13,591 nucleotides of DNA. Source: Schwartzia sp. (in: firmicutes) (GTDB lineage: Bacteria; Bacillota; Negativicutes; Selenomonadales; Selenomonadaceae). Location of the stretch: NCBI GenBank assembly GCA_024691625.1, contig JAILNL010000216.1:1-13591 (forward strand), written 5' to 3'. A program made the position numbers and the translations under genes. This document shows positions 1-7,524 of this stretch, in pieces (the stretch's first letter is position 1; each line of letters starts with the position of its first letter). The notes under the pieces were generated by a model. It had not been told where the DNA came from. It did not search any database and saw nothing but the letters and a program-made list of their open reading frames with translations.

Positions 1-72
1 TTCAACTTTAGTATATATTCTATGTTGAACAAGAAATTCCTGCCAATTGTATAAAACTTTCTACAACAAAAA

Positions 73-99
73 AGAACCTACGATTTTCACGTAGGTTCT
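73..99 (-). terminator. Rho-independent terminator of the map-helicase unit
   Basis: A perfect 10 bp stem (73-82 pairing with 90-99) closes a 7 nt loop. Read on the minus strand it is followed at once by TTTTTGTTG, a usable U-run. It starts 7 bases past the stop codon of the helicase. The plus strand has no T-run after the stem, so the terminator is directional. Confidence 0.9.
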
Positions 100-106
100 C
101 AAAAAC

Positions 107-1414
107 TTATCTTCTCTTCTTTTGTGCGGGCTTGGCGTGTCTCGCTGACGGATTTCTGCGGCTCCGCATATCCCTTCCCTTATGCTCTGCACCCTTGCGG
201 TTTGCATATTTGCTCAGGGGTTTTGCTTTCTTTTTCTTTTCTTCCTGACGTTCTTTACGGATTTTTGCCGCAATCTGCTCACGCGCCTTCGCTTTCTCAC
301 GGCTGCGTGTAGAACGCTGTTTTACGATATGCTTGCGTATTCCCGCTTCGATAGCACGCAGCTTGTCATACTGACGCGCATTGACGAAGGTAATCGCTTC
401 GCCCTCACGTCCTGCACGTCCCGTACGTCCGATTCGGTGAATATAATCCTCTGTAGAACGCGGAATGTCGTAGTTTACCACATGGGTAACACCTTCAATA
501 TCCAGTCCGCGTGCGGCAATGTCAGTGGTAACAAGAATCTGAAGCTCTGCGGAACGGAATTTTTTCATTACAAAGTTCCGCTGTGCCTGAGTCAAATCGC
601 CATGAAGCTCATCAACAAGATATCCGCGCTGAGCAAGCGCCATCATAACCTGATGAACTCTCTGCTTTGTCATACAGAAAACCATCATCAGATACGGCTG
701 GCGTGTATTGATAATCTCACAGAGCTGGTCAAGCTTCGTTTCCTCTGTGGAATCGATTATGGTCTGGTGAATAGCATCAAGAGTCGGCGCATCTGCTTCA
801 ACCTTAATCTCCTGCGGCTGTACCATATAACGGTGAGCCAGCGCGCGGACGCGGTCAGGAATAGTCGCTGAAAAGAGCAGCAGCTGACGGTCGGCTGCAA
901 GAGCCTTAAGCAGAACCTCTACATCCTCAAGAAAACCCAGCTTCATCATTTCGTCAGCTTCATCAAGAACGACCTTGTTTGCCTGTGAAAGCTGCAGAGT
1001 CTTTCTTCTTATATGGTCAAGAAGACGTCCCGGTGTGCCTATGACAAGCTGCGGATGACGTCCGAGACGTTCTTTTTCCTTCTCAATATCCTGTCCGCCA
1101 TACAAAGCCAGCGAGCGGATATCGTATGCAGGGCATACGGTCTGAGCTACCTTTCCAATCTGTCTTGTAAGCTCGCGTGTCGGGGTGACTATGAGAGTCT
1201 GTGCCGTATCTACACCGGATTTCATACGCTCCAGCAAAGGAAGCAGGAACGCAAGTGTTTTTCCTGTGCCCGTCGGCGCCTGAACAATCGCATCGTTTCC
1301 GCCGCGAACCACCGGAACAGCCTTTTCCTGCACCGGAGTTGCTTCATGGATACCCGCATGCTTCAGAAGCTTTACCGCTTCACCGCGGATTCCGAGTTCT
1401 TCAAAAGTCAGCAT
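107..1414 (-). CDS. DEAD-box ATP-dependent RNA helicase
   Basis: A 435-residue cytoplasmic RNA helicase expected to unwind or remodel RNA duplexes using ATP (ribosome assembly, mRNA turnover or cold adaptation in the family). All core motifs are visible: the Q-motif region with TPVQ near residue 26, motif I APTGTGKT at 46-53, PTREL at 78-82, TPGR at 127-130, DEAD at 151-154, SAT at 182-184, the TTDIAARGLD block from 296, and HRIGRTGR at 326-333. After about residue 362 there is no folded helicase core, only a basic K/R-rich tail typical of RNA-binding extensions. The ATG overlaps the upstream map stop as TGATG. A GGAGGT lies 12 nt upstream inside the map 3' end, so the two genes are probably translationally coupled. 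The exact subfamily (CshA, RhlE or DeaD-like) cannot be settled from motifs alone. Confidence 0.95.
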   Translation of the reverse strand: MLTFEELGIRGEAVKLLKHAGIHEATPVQEKAVPVVRGGNDAIVQAPTGTGKTLAFLLPLLERMKSGVDTAQTLIVTPTRELTRQIGKVAQTVCPAYDIRSLALYGGQDIEKEKERLGRHPQLVIGTPGRLLDHIRRKTLQLSQANKVVLDEADEMMKLGFLEDVEVLLKALAADRQLLLFSATIPDRVRALAHRYMVQPQEIKVEADAPTLDAIHQTIIDSTEETKLDQLCEIINTRQPYLMMVFCMTKQRVHQVMMALAQRGYLVDELHGDLTQAQRNFVMKKFRSAELQILVTTDIAARGLDIEGVTHVVNYDIPRSTEDYIHRIGRTGRAGREGEAITFVNARQYDKLRAIEAGIRKHIVKQRSTRSREKAKAREQIAAKIRKERQEEKKKKAKPLSKYANRKGAEHKGRDMRSRRNPSARHAKPAQKKRR

Positions 1415-2286
1415 CAGCTTGATAATACCTCCGTGCCTGTTTCAGTGATAAGAATGGTCTTTTCCCACTGTGCCGAAAGCTTACGGTCCTTTGTACGCAC
1501 AGTCCAGCCGTCCTTCTTATCTGTTACTACTTTATATGTACCTTCATTTATCATAGGCTCTACCGTGAGAACCATACCAGGCACAAGAAGCATTCCCGTA
1601 CCGGCCTCACCCACATGAGGCACAAACGGTTCCATGTGGAAATCCTTGCCGACACCGTGTCCACCTAAATCCGTGACCACGGAATATCCGTTTTTGTGCG
1701 CGTGCTCTCCGCATGCGGCGCCGATATCGCCGAGCCAATGCCACGGTTTGGCTGCTTCAATGCCGAGCTCCATGCACTCGCGGGCAACCTCAACAAGACG
1801 CTTTGCTGCCGGTGACACTTCACCAACAAGGTACATACGGGACGCATCAGCATAATATCCGTCAAGAATCGTTGTAGTATCTACGTTTACAATGTCGCCC
1901 TCTTTAAGGATTGTGGTAGGCGAAGCAATACCGTGGCAGACCACTTCATTTATTGAGATACATACGTTTTTCGGGAAGCCCGCATAGTTGAGACACGCCG
2001 GAATACCACCGTGAGATGTGATATACTCACCTGCAGCCTTGTCCAGTGTCTCCGTATCAATGCCCGGACGAATCAAAGTTTCCATCAGATCAAGAACGCC
2101 GTCATTGATTACACCGCTCTTTCTGATTCCCTCGATATCCTTCTGATTATTGATTATTTTGTGAGGCGGGCGTACCTGTCCCTTGAAAAAATCAAATTTT
2201 ATTTCGCTTAAACGTTGGTCGAAGTTCAGATGGCAATGCTTATATTTCTTTCCGCTTCTGCACCAACATAAATCATTTCTATCCAT
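1414..2286 (-). CDS. map: Methionine aminopeptidase, type I, with N-terminal SEC-C zinc motif
   Basis: A 290-residue enzyme that removes the initiator methionine from nascent proteins in the cytoplasm. The N-terminus carries a SEC-C finger (C7-x-C9-x8-C18-H19), known in some bacterial MetAPs and linked to ribosome or SecA-type binding. The pita-bread catalytic domain follows from about residue 45. The expected di-metal ligands are D136, D147, H210 (DLGGHGVG), E243 (TVEP) and E275 (QWEKT), with H118 (CHGI) as the conserved active-site histidine. Length fits the extended form of the family. The start is an ATG with AAAAGGAG 12 nt upstream. The gene is first in a two-gene minus-strand unit with the DEAD-box helicase and overlaps its start by one base. 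Confidence 0.96.
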   Translation of the reverse strand: MDRNDLCWCRSGKKYKHCHLNFDQRLSEIKFDFFKGQVRPPHKIINNQKDIEGIRKSGVINDGVLDLMETLIRPGIDTETLDKAAGEYITSHGGIPACLNYAGFPKNVCISINEVVCHGIASPTTILKEGDIVNVDTTTILDGYYADASRMYLVGEVSPAAKRLVEVARECMELGIEAAKPWHWLGDIGAACGEHAHKNGYSVVTDLGGHGVGKDFHMEPFVPHVGEAGTGMLLVPGMVLTVEPMINEGTYKVVTDKKDGWTVRTKDRKLSAQWEKTILITETGTEVLSS

Positions 2287-2323
2287 TTTTACTTTACGCT
2301 CCTTTTAACTTAGCCTGCTAACT

Positions 2324-2351
2324 AGTATATCATAAAAAGCTTAGATGATAA
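2324..2351 (-). promoter_or_regulatory. Possible sigma-70 promoter of map
   Basis: On the minus strand a TATACT -10 box (2324-2329) sits 16 nt from a weak TTATCA -35 (2346-2351). It lies about 38 bases ahead of the map ATG in the divergent intergenic region. The -10 is good and the -35 mediocre. Confidence 0.45.
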
Positions 2352-2430
2352 TAATTTTCTTTTCGCCTTTACCAACACTGATATACGGTACCTTTGAATC
2401 ATACCCTGAGGTGTATTGTACCACATTCTC

Positions 2431-2459
2431 TTGACAGTAATTTATTACAGCGTTATATT
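2431..2459 (+). promoter_or_regulatory. Strong sigma-70 promoter of the polysaccharide deacetylase
   Basis: A perfect TTGACA -35 (2431-2436), a 17 nt spacer and TATATT (2454-2459). This predicts a start near 2466 and a leader of about 65 nt that is very AT-rich. The ribosome-binding site ahead of the ATG is weak (AAAAGG at 2514-2519), so translation may be limiting. Confidence 0.8.
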
Positions 2460-2529
2460 GTTCAAGATTGATATCGTAAACAATAAATAAATTTGTCTTA
2501 AATTATTATTTTGAAAAGGCTTTTGTAAC

Positions 2530-3360
2530 ATGAAAAACTTAAAACGTATCATAGTGATTCTGCTTCTTTTGCTCACAGCCTCTGCTTATGCGCTGCTGTC
2601 CCAGCCAAGCGGAATCCCTGTTTTGAATTATCACCAGATTAATGACAAGGACGAGAATGCTCTTACCGTTTCATCCTCGCAATTCGCTGCTCAGATGGAT
2701 TATCTCAAGAACGAGGGATATCACACCATTACGGCAGACATGCTGGCTGATGTTCTCGAAAAAGGAGACAAGCTCCCTGAGAACCCCGTTCTCATCAGCT
2801 TTGATGACGGATATCTTGACAATTATACCGTGGCGTATCCCATATTAAAGGAACGGGATATGCACGCAATTATTTTCCTGATTTCGGACTATGTAGGACT
2901 TTATCCCAACTATCTTACATGGCCCCAGATACTTGAGATGCAGGAAAACAATATCGAATTTGGCAGTCATACCCTGAGCCATTCTGTCCTCACGGAGCTT
3001 GGCTCCGATGCAGAGATTGAACATCAGCTCAAAAATTCAAGACTTGCAATTGAATGGCATCTGGCACGTCCTGTAAAATATCTGGCGTATCCGTGCGGAT
3101 ATATAACGGACTCAATCGAATCCATTACCAAAAGCACAGGATACCGCGGTGCATTTACGGTAGACTTGGGCAACACACACCCGGGTGACAACATGTATGA
3201 GCTTCACCGCGTCCCGATTTTCGGCGGCAATACACACACGCTTATGCGTTTCAAGGCACGGCTCCGTGCTCCGCGTTTTGCGGCATTCCTCGAAAAATGC
3301 CAAAAGACACTGTACAAAAACGGATTCAAGACTCTCGCGTATATGTTTCCGACAATTTAA
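2530..3360 (+). CDS. Polysaccharide deacetylase family protein (CE4/NodB fold), membrane-anchored or secreted
   Basis: A 276-residue protein with a basic N-terminus and a hydrophobic stretch at about residues 7-23, either an uncleaved anchor or a signal peptide. It is therefore expected to act outside the membrane on N-acetylated glycans such as peptidoglycan or a surface polysaccharide. The deacetylase core shows NYHQI at 33-37, the metal and base motif SFDDGY at 90-95 (D92, D93), and the metal-binding HTLSH at 147-151. The third motif is YPCG at 187-190, and LHRVP at 225-229 supplies the late histidine. The catalytic set looks complete, although YPCG has Cys where many relatives have Tyr. 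The gene stands alone, has its own promoter and converges on the Hpt-like gene. The substrate cannot be inferred from context. Confidence 0.9.
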   Translation: MKNLKRIIVILLLLLTASAYALLSQPSGIPVLNYHQINDKDENALTVSSSQFAAQMDYLKNEGYHTITADMLADVLEKGDKLPENPVLISFDDGYLDNYTVAYPILKERDMHAIIFLISDYVGLYPNYLTWPQILEMQENNIEFGSHTLSHSVLTELGSDAEIEHQLKNSRLAIEWHLARPVKYLAYPCGYITDSIESITKSTGYRGAFTVDLGNTHPGDNMYELHRVPIFGGNTHTLMRFKARLRAPRFAAFLEKCQKTLYKNGFKTLAYMFPTI

Positions 3361-3372
3361 TTCAGGACCTAA

Positions 3373-3405
3373 AAACGGCTCTTCTGTTGTCCAGAAGAGC
3401 CGTTT
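3373..3405. terminator. Shared bidirectional terminator between convergent genes
   Basis: A perfect 14 bp stem (3373-3386 with 3392-3405) with a 5 nt loop lies between the deacetylase stop (3360) and the stop of the minus-strand Hpt-like gene (3410). The plus side is followed by CTATTTACTTT. On the minus side the stem runs into TTTTTA. The minus-strand U-run is the better one, but the hairpin should serve both genes. Confidence 0.85.
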
Positions 3406-3409
3406 CTAT

Positions 3410-3763
3410 TTACTTTAAACCAATATGGGCCTTAGCCGCATTGCATGCAGACATATATGCCTCTTTTACTTCTTCAATTATGTCCTGCATCTCGGCCTCG
3501 CCATACCCGTCACGAATCGCCTGGGCCGCTGCGCCTGTTGCGTGATAAAGCTTCTCAAAGCTCAAATTCGCCGAAGTTCCACGCAATGTCTGCAGCGCTT
3601 TATCAGCCATGCCCATATCGCCCATTGCAACTCCGGAACAAAACTCTTCAAAGGAACAATCATATAGAAACTGCTGTAAAAAAGTCTTATACATATCTTC
3701 CTTATGCATAAAACGCTCAAGCCCTTTTGTATAATTCAAATCAGGGTATGTCTCTTTACGCAT
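3410..3763 (-). CDS. Hpt-like protein lacking the phospho-acceptor histidine
   Basis: A small cytoplasmic helical protein of 117 residues that aligns by eye over most of its length with the Hpt protein at 4196-4555. Matching blocks are ERFMHKEDMYKTF with VRFLNNEKFYAKL, and QTLRGTSANLSFEKLY with HTLKGLTANMGLTPLY. In the second block the phosphorylatable His of the HTLKG signature is Gln (Q58 from this start), so classical His-Asp phosphotransfer should be impossible. It may be a decoy, a scaffold or simply a diverged Hpt fold. The ATG at 3763 is chosen because GGAAGGAAG lies 8 nt upstream. A longer frame opens with a TTG at 3796 inside the preceding gene but has no ribosome-binding site. It is last of three genes, 22 nt after the repressor, and ends at a strong terminator. 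Confidence 0.75.
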   Translation of the reverse strand: MRKETYPDLNYTKGLERFMHKEDMYKTFLQQFLYDCSFEEFCSGVAMGDMGMADKALQTLRGTSANLSFEKLYHATGAAAQAIRDGYGEAEMQDIIEEVKEAYMSACNAAKAHIGLK

Positions 3764-3785
3764 ATCTATCGCTTCCTTCCGTTCA

Positions 3786-4187
3786 TCATTTGACAAACTG
3801 ATCCAGTGCTTTTTCGAAACGATCTATTGCTTCCTGATTGTTATCATGCACCGCATCGACTATACAATGCTCCATGTGGTCCTTTAATATAATTTTTCCC
3901 ACATTGCGCAATGCCGCATTTACCGCGGAAATCTGAATCAGTACATCGCTGCAGTCACGCCCGTCCTCAACCATACGGCGAATTGACTGCATATGTCCTA
4001 TCAGACGCGCCATGCGGTTCAGCACAGCCTTTGTATGTTCATGGGAATGAACATGACCGTGTTCGTGGCTGTGTTCATGGCTATGCTCATGATTATGGCC
4101 GTGAGCGTGGTCATGCGAATGAGTATGCCCATGCGTATGCTCATGACTTTCTTCCAAAGAAACCTCCTGCATCTCTTTTTCAGTCAT
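3786..4187 (-). CDS. CsoR/FrmR-family metal-sensing transcriptional repressor with His-rich N-terminus
   Basis: A 133-residue protein with two parts. Residues 15-51 alternate His with other residues without a break (19 histidines, DNA 4035-4145), a pattern used elsewhere for binding Ni, Zn or Co. From about residue 52 follows the all-helical CsoR/FrmR domain: KAVLNRMARLIGHMQSIRRM, the sensor Cys in GRDCSDVL (C79), then DHMEHC with H104 and C108. This Cys-His-Cys set matches the CsoR fingerprint, so Cu(I) is a candidate, but the His tail argues for broader metal binding. The family represses metal-efflux or detoxification genes by binding operator DNA. None is adjacent here. The ATG at 4187 has GTGAGG 6 nt upstream. 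An in-frame GTG at 4199 is the alternative start. The Hpt stop lies 8 nt upstream, so co-transcription is likely. Confidence 0.85.
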   Translation of the reverse strand: MTEKEMQEVSLEESHEHTHGHTHSHDHAHGHNHEHSHEHSHEHGHVHSHEHTKAVLNRMARLIGHMQSIRRMVEDGRDCSDVLIQISAVNAALRNVGKIILKDHMEHCIVDAVHDNNQEAIDRFEKALDQFVK

Positions 4188-4195
4188 TGGCAGCC

Positions 4196-4555
4196 TCACT
4201 CCCCATCTCGGGTTGCCAAAATCCTGTAAGCCGTCATCTGATTCATAAGCTCTTTATAAATTACCTTCAGCTCTTCATCACAATTTCCGGCACGAAGAGG
4301 TTCAACAATTTTAACAACAATGTCATACAGCGGTGTAAGTCCCATGTTAGCCGTAAGACCTTTAAGTGTATGGGCATGACGGAACGCCAGATCAGCATCT
4401 TTTCCGTCCAATGCTTCTCCCAATCCTTCAAAAGCCGGATCAGCAACGAATTTTTTATACAATTTTGCATAAAACTTTTCGTTGTTCAAAAAACGTACCA
4501 TTGCGCTGTCAATATCGCATCCACGTTCCCGAAGGGCAGTAAGCAAAGCACTCAT
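4196..4555 (-). CDS. Hpt (histidine phosphotransfer) domain protein
   Basis: A 119-residue stand-alone Hpt protein. The signature HAHTLKGLTANMGL is intact and H62 is the predicted phosphorylated residue. The rest is the expected four-helix bundle, with VRFLNNEKFYAKLYKKF before the motif and a terminal helix after it. Such proteins relay phosphate between response-regulator receiver domains and hybrid kinases in the cytoplasm. No kinase or regulator is in the window, so its partners are unknown. The ATG at 4555 follows AAGAGAG with an 8 nt gap. A GTG three codons earlier is possible. It is the first gene of a three-gene minus-strand cluster and lies 80 bases past the metallo-hydrolase stop. 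Confidence 0.88.
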   Translation of the reverse strand: MSALLTALRERGCDIDSAMVRFLNNEKFYAKLYKKFVADPAFEGLGEALDGKDADLAFRHAHTLKGLTANMGLTPLYDIVVKIVEPLRAGNCDEELKVIYKELMNQMTAYRILATRDGE

Positions 4556-4588
4556 GATATTCACTCTCTTTCCCTATAGTATATTTCA

Positions 4589-4616
4589 ATGATAACACAT
4601 ATCGAACCATCGTTAA
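4589..4616 (-). promoter_or_regulatory. Possible promoter of the Hpt-repressor cluster
   Basis: On the minus strand a TATCAT -10 (4589-4594) with an upstream TG (extended -10 type) sits 16 nt from TTAACG (4611-4616). I see no strong terminator after the metallo-hydrolase, so read-through from the rel transcript is an alternative source of expression. Confidence 0.35.
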
Positions 4617-4635
4617 ATATATAACCGTTTACATT

Positions 4636-5256
4636 TTACCACTGCATGTAAGGATTGTACATTTTTTCCCAACCAATTGTTGTTTTCGGACCATGCCCCG
4701 GATAAACCTCTGTTTCATCAGGCAGCGAAAAAAGTTCTTTTTTAATTGAGCTTACGAGCTCCTGCAGAGAACCGCCCGGAAAATCCGTTCTTCCGATTGA
4801 TTCCGCAAAAAGAGCATCGCCGCTGAAAACAATTCCGTCCCCTACAAAGCAGACTCCTCCCGGAGAATGTCCCGGCGTGCATACAACCTTCAAAGTGATA
4901 TCCCCAAAGGTGATAGTCTCTCCGCCATGCAAAAGCTTATCTGCAGGTCTTGCCAGCGCGTGATACCCCATGAAAGCAGAAAGATTTTCTCTCGGGTCCG
5001 CCAGCATTCCTGCATCAGCTTCATGGATATAAAGGGGTGCTCCCGTAGCATCTCTTATTGCATCATCAGCGCCAATATGATCGCCGTGTCCGTGAGTATT
5101 AAGGACATAACGGATATCCAGCTTTTCTTTTTTGATATGTTCCAAGATACGTTCCGGGTTTCCGCCGGGGTCAATAACCGCACCGATACGGTTGTCATCA
5201 TAGATAACATAGCAGTTTACCTCAACAGGCCCTACTACAAAGTAATCAACTTTCAT
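4636..5256 (-). CDS. Metallo-beta-lactamase fold hydrolase, glyoxalase II-like
   Basis: A 206-residue cytoplasmic hydrolase. The metal motif THGHGDH gives H55, H57, D59 and H60, with H130 (TPGHSPGG), D147 (FSGDALF) and H188 (YPGHGP) completing a two-metal site. This short form lacks the C-terminal substrate domain of classical glyoxalase II and resembles the compact YcbL-type thioesterases, so hydrolysis of S-lactoylglutathione-like or other thioesters is possible but not shown. The ATG at 5256 is preceded by GGAG 10 nt upstream. A TTG one codon earlier is less likely. The gene overlaps the 3' end of rel by 11 bases, indicating one transcript. A metallo-hydrolase downstream of rel is a familiar Firmicutes neighbourhood. 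Confidence 0.9.
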   Translation of the reverse strand: MKVDYFVVGPVEVNCYVIYDDNRIGAVIDPGGNPERILEHIKKEKLDIRYVLNTHGHGDHIGADDAIRDATGAPLYIHEADAGMLADPRENLSAFMGYHALARPADKLLHGGETITFGDITLKVVCTPGHSPGGVCFVGDGIVFSGDALFAESIGRTDFPGGSLQELVSSIKKELFSLPDETEVYPGHGPKTTIGWEKMYNPYMQW

Positions 5257-7483
5257 CAATATTGCACTCCTTTATGCTTGTTGAAAGTGCTCTGGTGACG
5301 CTGAAAACGTCCTTCAAACGACGCAGCTTTGTCATAATCTGCTGAATCTGCTGCGCGTTCTTTACGTCCAGTCCCATCAATATTGTCGAAGTCTTGTTCC
5401 TTCTGTTCGGCTTAGCATTGATGGAGCTGATATTTACCTTCATTTCCGAAGGTACCGCCAAAAGTGTCGTCAGCACGCCGCTCTTGTCGTTTGCCACAAT
5501 AGTAATCTGTACCGTGTAGACCTTATCCAGTCCGATATCCCAGTCAACCTCGATAAGACGGGAGAAATCCCCTATGTCTCCAAGCACGTTTGGACAGTCT
5601 GCCCGATGCACCGATACACCGCGTCCGCGGGTAATATAACCCACAATCGGGTCGCCCGGAATCGGGTTGCAGCAGCGCGCAAGACGCACCAGAAGCCCCG
5701 CCTCGCCCTCGACAAGAATGCCGTGGCTGGATTTTTTCATTTTGCCGTGAGTCGGCTTCAGTTCACTGAGAAGCTTTGAAATATCAGGCCCTGCAGCTTC
5801 TTTGAGTTCTTTTTTGTGCAGCTCGATGAGCTTCGACAAAATACCGTTCATTGTAATTCCGCCGTAACCCAATGCTGCCAGAAGGTCGTCCTCCTGTGCT
5901 ATGTTCAGCTTTTTCGCAACCTCAAGAAGCCTGCCCGCCTTCAAGAGCTGCTTTGGTTCATAACCAAGGCGTTTTGCTTCCTTTTCGAGCATGCCCATGC
6001 CGCGTTCAATATTCTCTTCACGTTTTGCCTTCTTGAACCAGGAGCGAATCTTATTCCTCGTTTCAGACGACGCGACAATATTCAGCCAGTCGGGGCTTGG
6101 CCCGTTGTTGGCTTTATTGGTGATAATAGATACTATATCGCCGTTTTTCAGCTTATGTTCCAGAGGTACGAGCTTTCCGTTGACCTTTGCGCCTACACAG
6201 TGATGTCCGACCTCCGTATGAATACGATAAGCGAAATCAAGAGGAATAGAGCCCTTCGGAAGGTCAATAACGTCACCCTTCGGAGTGAAAACAAATACCT
6301 CATCAGAGAAGACATCTACTTTTAGCGCTTCTACATATTCTCTCGGATCGCTGAGCTCTTGCTGCAGATTCACCATCTGACGGAGCCACGACAGCTTTTG
6401 GTCGTATGTATTTGTAGCTCCTATGCTCTTTCCGGCTTCCTTATATTTCCAGTGCGCAGCGACACCGTATTCAGATACCTTATGCATATTGAATGTGCGA
6501 ATCTGAATCTCCAGCGGATAACCCCGTGTCATAACAGTCGTATGCAGGGACTGATAGCCGTTAGATTTCGGCATAGCTATATAATCCTTGAAACGCCCCG
6601 GCATAGGCTTCCACATAGCATGAATAACACCAAGGACCGCGTAGCAGTCGCGCACGGAATCAACAAGCACACGGACAGCGGATAAATCATATATCTCACT
6701 GATGTCCTTGTTGTCGCGCTTCATCTTTTTATAGATGCTGTAAAAATGCTTTGCTCTGCCACGTATCTCAGCCTTGATGCCGCTTTCCGCAAATTTCTGC
6801 GTAAGCTGCTCAATAGCCGCGTCAATAAACTCCTGACGCTCGCGCCGTTTCTGCTTCACGCTCTCAACGAGGTCATAGTATATTTCCGGCTCAAGGTAGC
6901 GAAGACAAAGGTCTTCAAGCTCCCATTTTATGCTTGAAATACCGAGACGGTTAGCAAGCGGCGCGTATATCTCTATTGTTTCCTTCGCAATGCGCTTCTG
7001 CTTGTCCTCGCGCATATATTTCAGCGTTCGCATATTATGCAGACGGTCAGCCAGCTTTATGAGAATAACGCGGATATCTTTAGCCATGGCTAAAAACAGC
7101 TTGCGATAATTCTCAAGCTGCTGCTCTTCTTTTGACTTATATTCGATTTTACCTAACTTTGTAACGCCGTCGATGAGCATAGCAATCTCATCGCCGAACT
7201 GCTCCTGCATTTCCTCAATAGTGTATGTCGTATCTTCAACGACATCATGAAGAAGCGCCGCGCTTATAGTCGCCTCGTCCAGGTGCATATCGCAGAGAAT
7301 CTTGGCAACGTTCAGCGGATGGATAATATACTCCTCCCCCGAAGCGCGCTTCTGTCCCTCATGGGCTTTACGTGCAAGCTCATAAGCGCTGTATATTACA
7401 TCAAGATCTGCCTCAGGCTGCGTTTTACGTGCCAGCTCAATAATATCTTCAATTGTTACGGTTTCATTTCCTTTATCATTCAT
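5246..7483 (-). CDS. rel: Bifunctional (p)ppGpp synthetase/hydrolase (RelA/SpoT homologue)
   Basis: A full-length 745-residue long RSH protein controlling the stringent response. The HD hydrolase domain retains its Mn ligands H55, H79, D80 and D146 with the EDT stretch at 83-85. The synthetase domain follows, with RGRAKHFYSIYKK from 241, D266, the G-loop region RFKDYIAMPKSNGYQSLHT and E325 in EIQIRT. A TGS domain occupies about 392-455 (VFVFTPKGDV). A helical region, a Cys-containing conserved domain (ARCCNPIPGDPIVGY, C604-C605, and C630) and a C-terminal ACT domain (about 656-735) follow. Both catalytic sites look intact, so it should make and degrade (p)ppGpp on ribosomes carrying uncharged tRNA. 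The ATG has AGGGAG 7 nt upstream. Its upstream region holds one copy of the repeat element described at 7526-7664. Confidence 0.97.
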   Translation of the reverse strand: MNDKGNETVTIEDIIELARKTQPEADLDVIYSAYELARKAHEGQKRASGEEYIIHPLNVAKILCDMHLDEATISAALLHDVVEDTTYTIEEMQEQFGDEIAMLIDGVTKLGKIEYKSKEEQQLENYRKLFLAMAKDIRVILIKLADRLHNMRTLKYMREDKQKRIAKETIEIYAPLANRLGISSIKWELEDLCLRYLEPEIYYDLVESVKQKRRERQEFIDAAIEQLTQKFAESGIKAEIRGRAKHFYSIYKKMKRDNKDISEIYDLSAVRVLVDSVRDCYAVLGVIHAMWKPMPGRFKDYIAMPKSNGYQSLHTTVMTRGYPLEIQIRTFNMHKVSEYGVAAHWKYKEAGKSIGATNTYDQKLSWLRQMVNLQQELSDPREYVEALKVDVFSDEVFVFTPKGDVIDLPKGSIPLDFAYRIHTEVGHHCVGAKVNGKLVPLEHKLKNGDIVSIITNKANNGPSPDWLNIVASSETRNKIRSWFKKAKREENIERGMGMLEKEAKRLGYEPKQLLKAGRLLEVAKKLNIAQEDDLLAALGYGGITMNGILSKLIELHKKELKEAAGPDISKLLSELKPTHGKMKKSSHGILVEGEAGLLVRLARCCNPIPGDPIVGYITRGRGVSVHRADCPNVLGDIGDFSRLIEVDWDIGLDKVYTVQITIVANDKSGVLTTLLAVPSEMKVNISSINAKPNRRNKTSTILMGLDVKNAQQIQQIMTKLRRLKDVFSVTRALSTSIKECNIDES

Positions 7484-7524
7484 CGGGTATCTCCCTATGA
7501 TATATACTTTTCTTCTATCTTTTG

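Noticed and set aside
182..871. Plus-strand 229-residue frame opposite the DEAD-box helicase
   Set aside because: The opposite strand encodes every DEAD-box motif in order. This frame has no recognisable domain.
2287..2529. Small gene or RNA in the map-deacetylase gap
   Set aside because: Apart from the two divergent promoters and ribosome-binding sites I see no ORF with a start signal and no convincing structured RNA. The GGTAC/GTACC pairing there is too short.
3993..4229. Plus-strand 78-residue frame rich in Met and Val that looks like a membrane peptide
   Set aside because: It is the antisense of the alternating-His tract of the CsoR-family gene. CAT/CAC codons read backwards give Met and Val. 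The frame has no ribosome-binding site of its own and ends in unrelated sequence.
3911..4579. Plus-strand 222-residue frame with periodic His
   Set aside because: A shadow of the same 6-base periodic tract running through three well-supported minus-strand genes.
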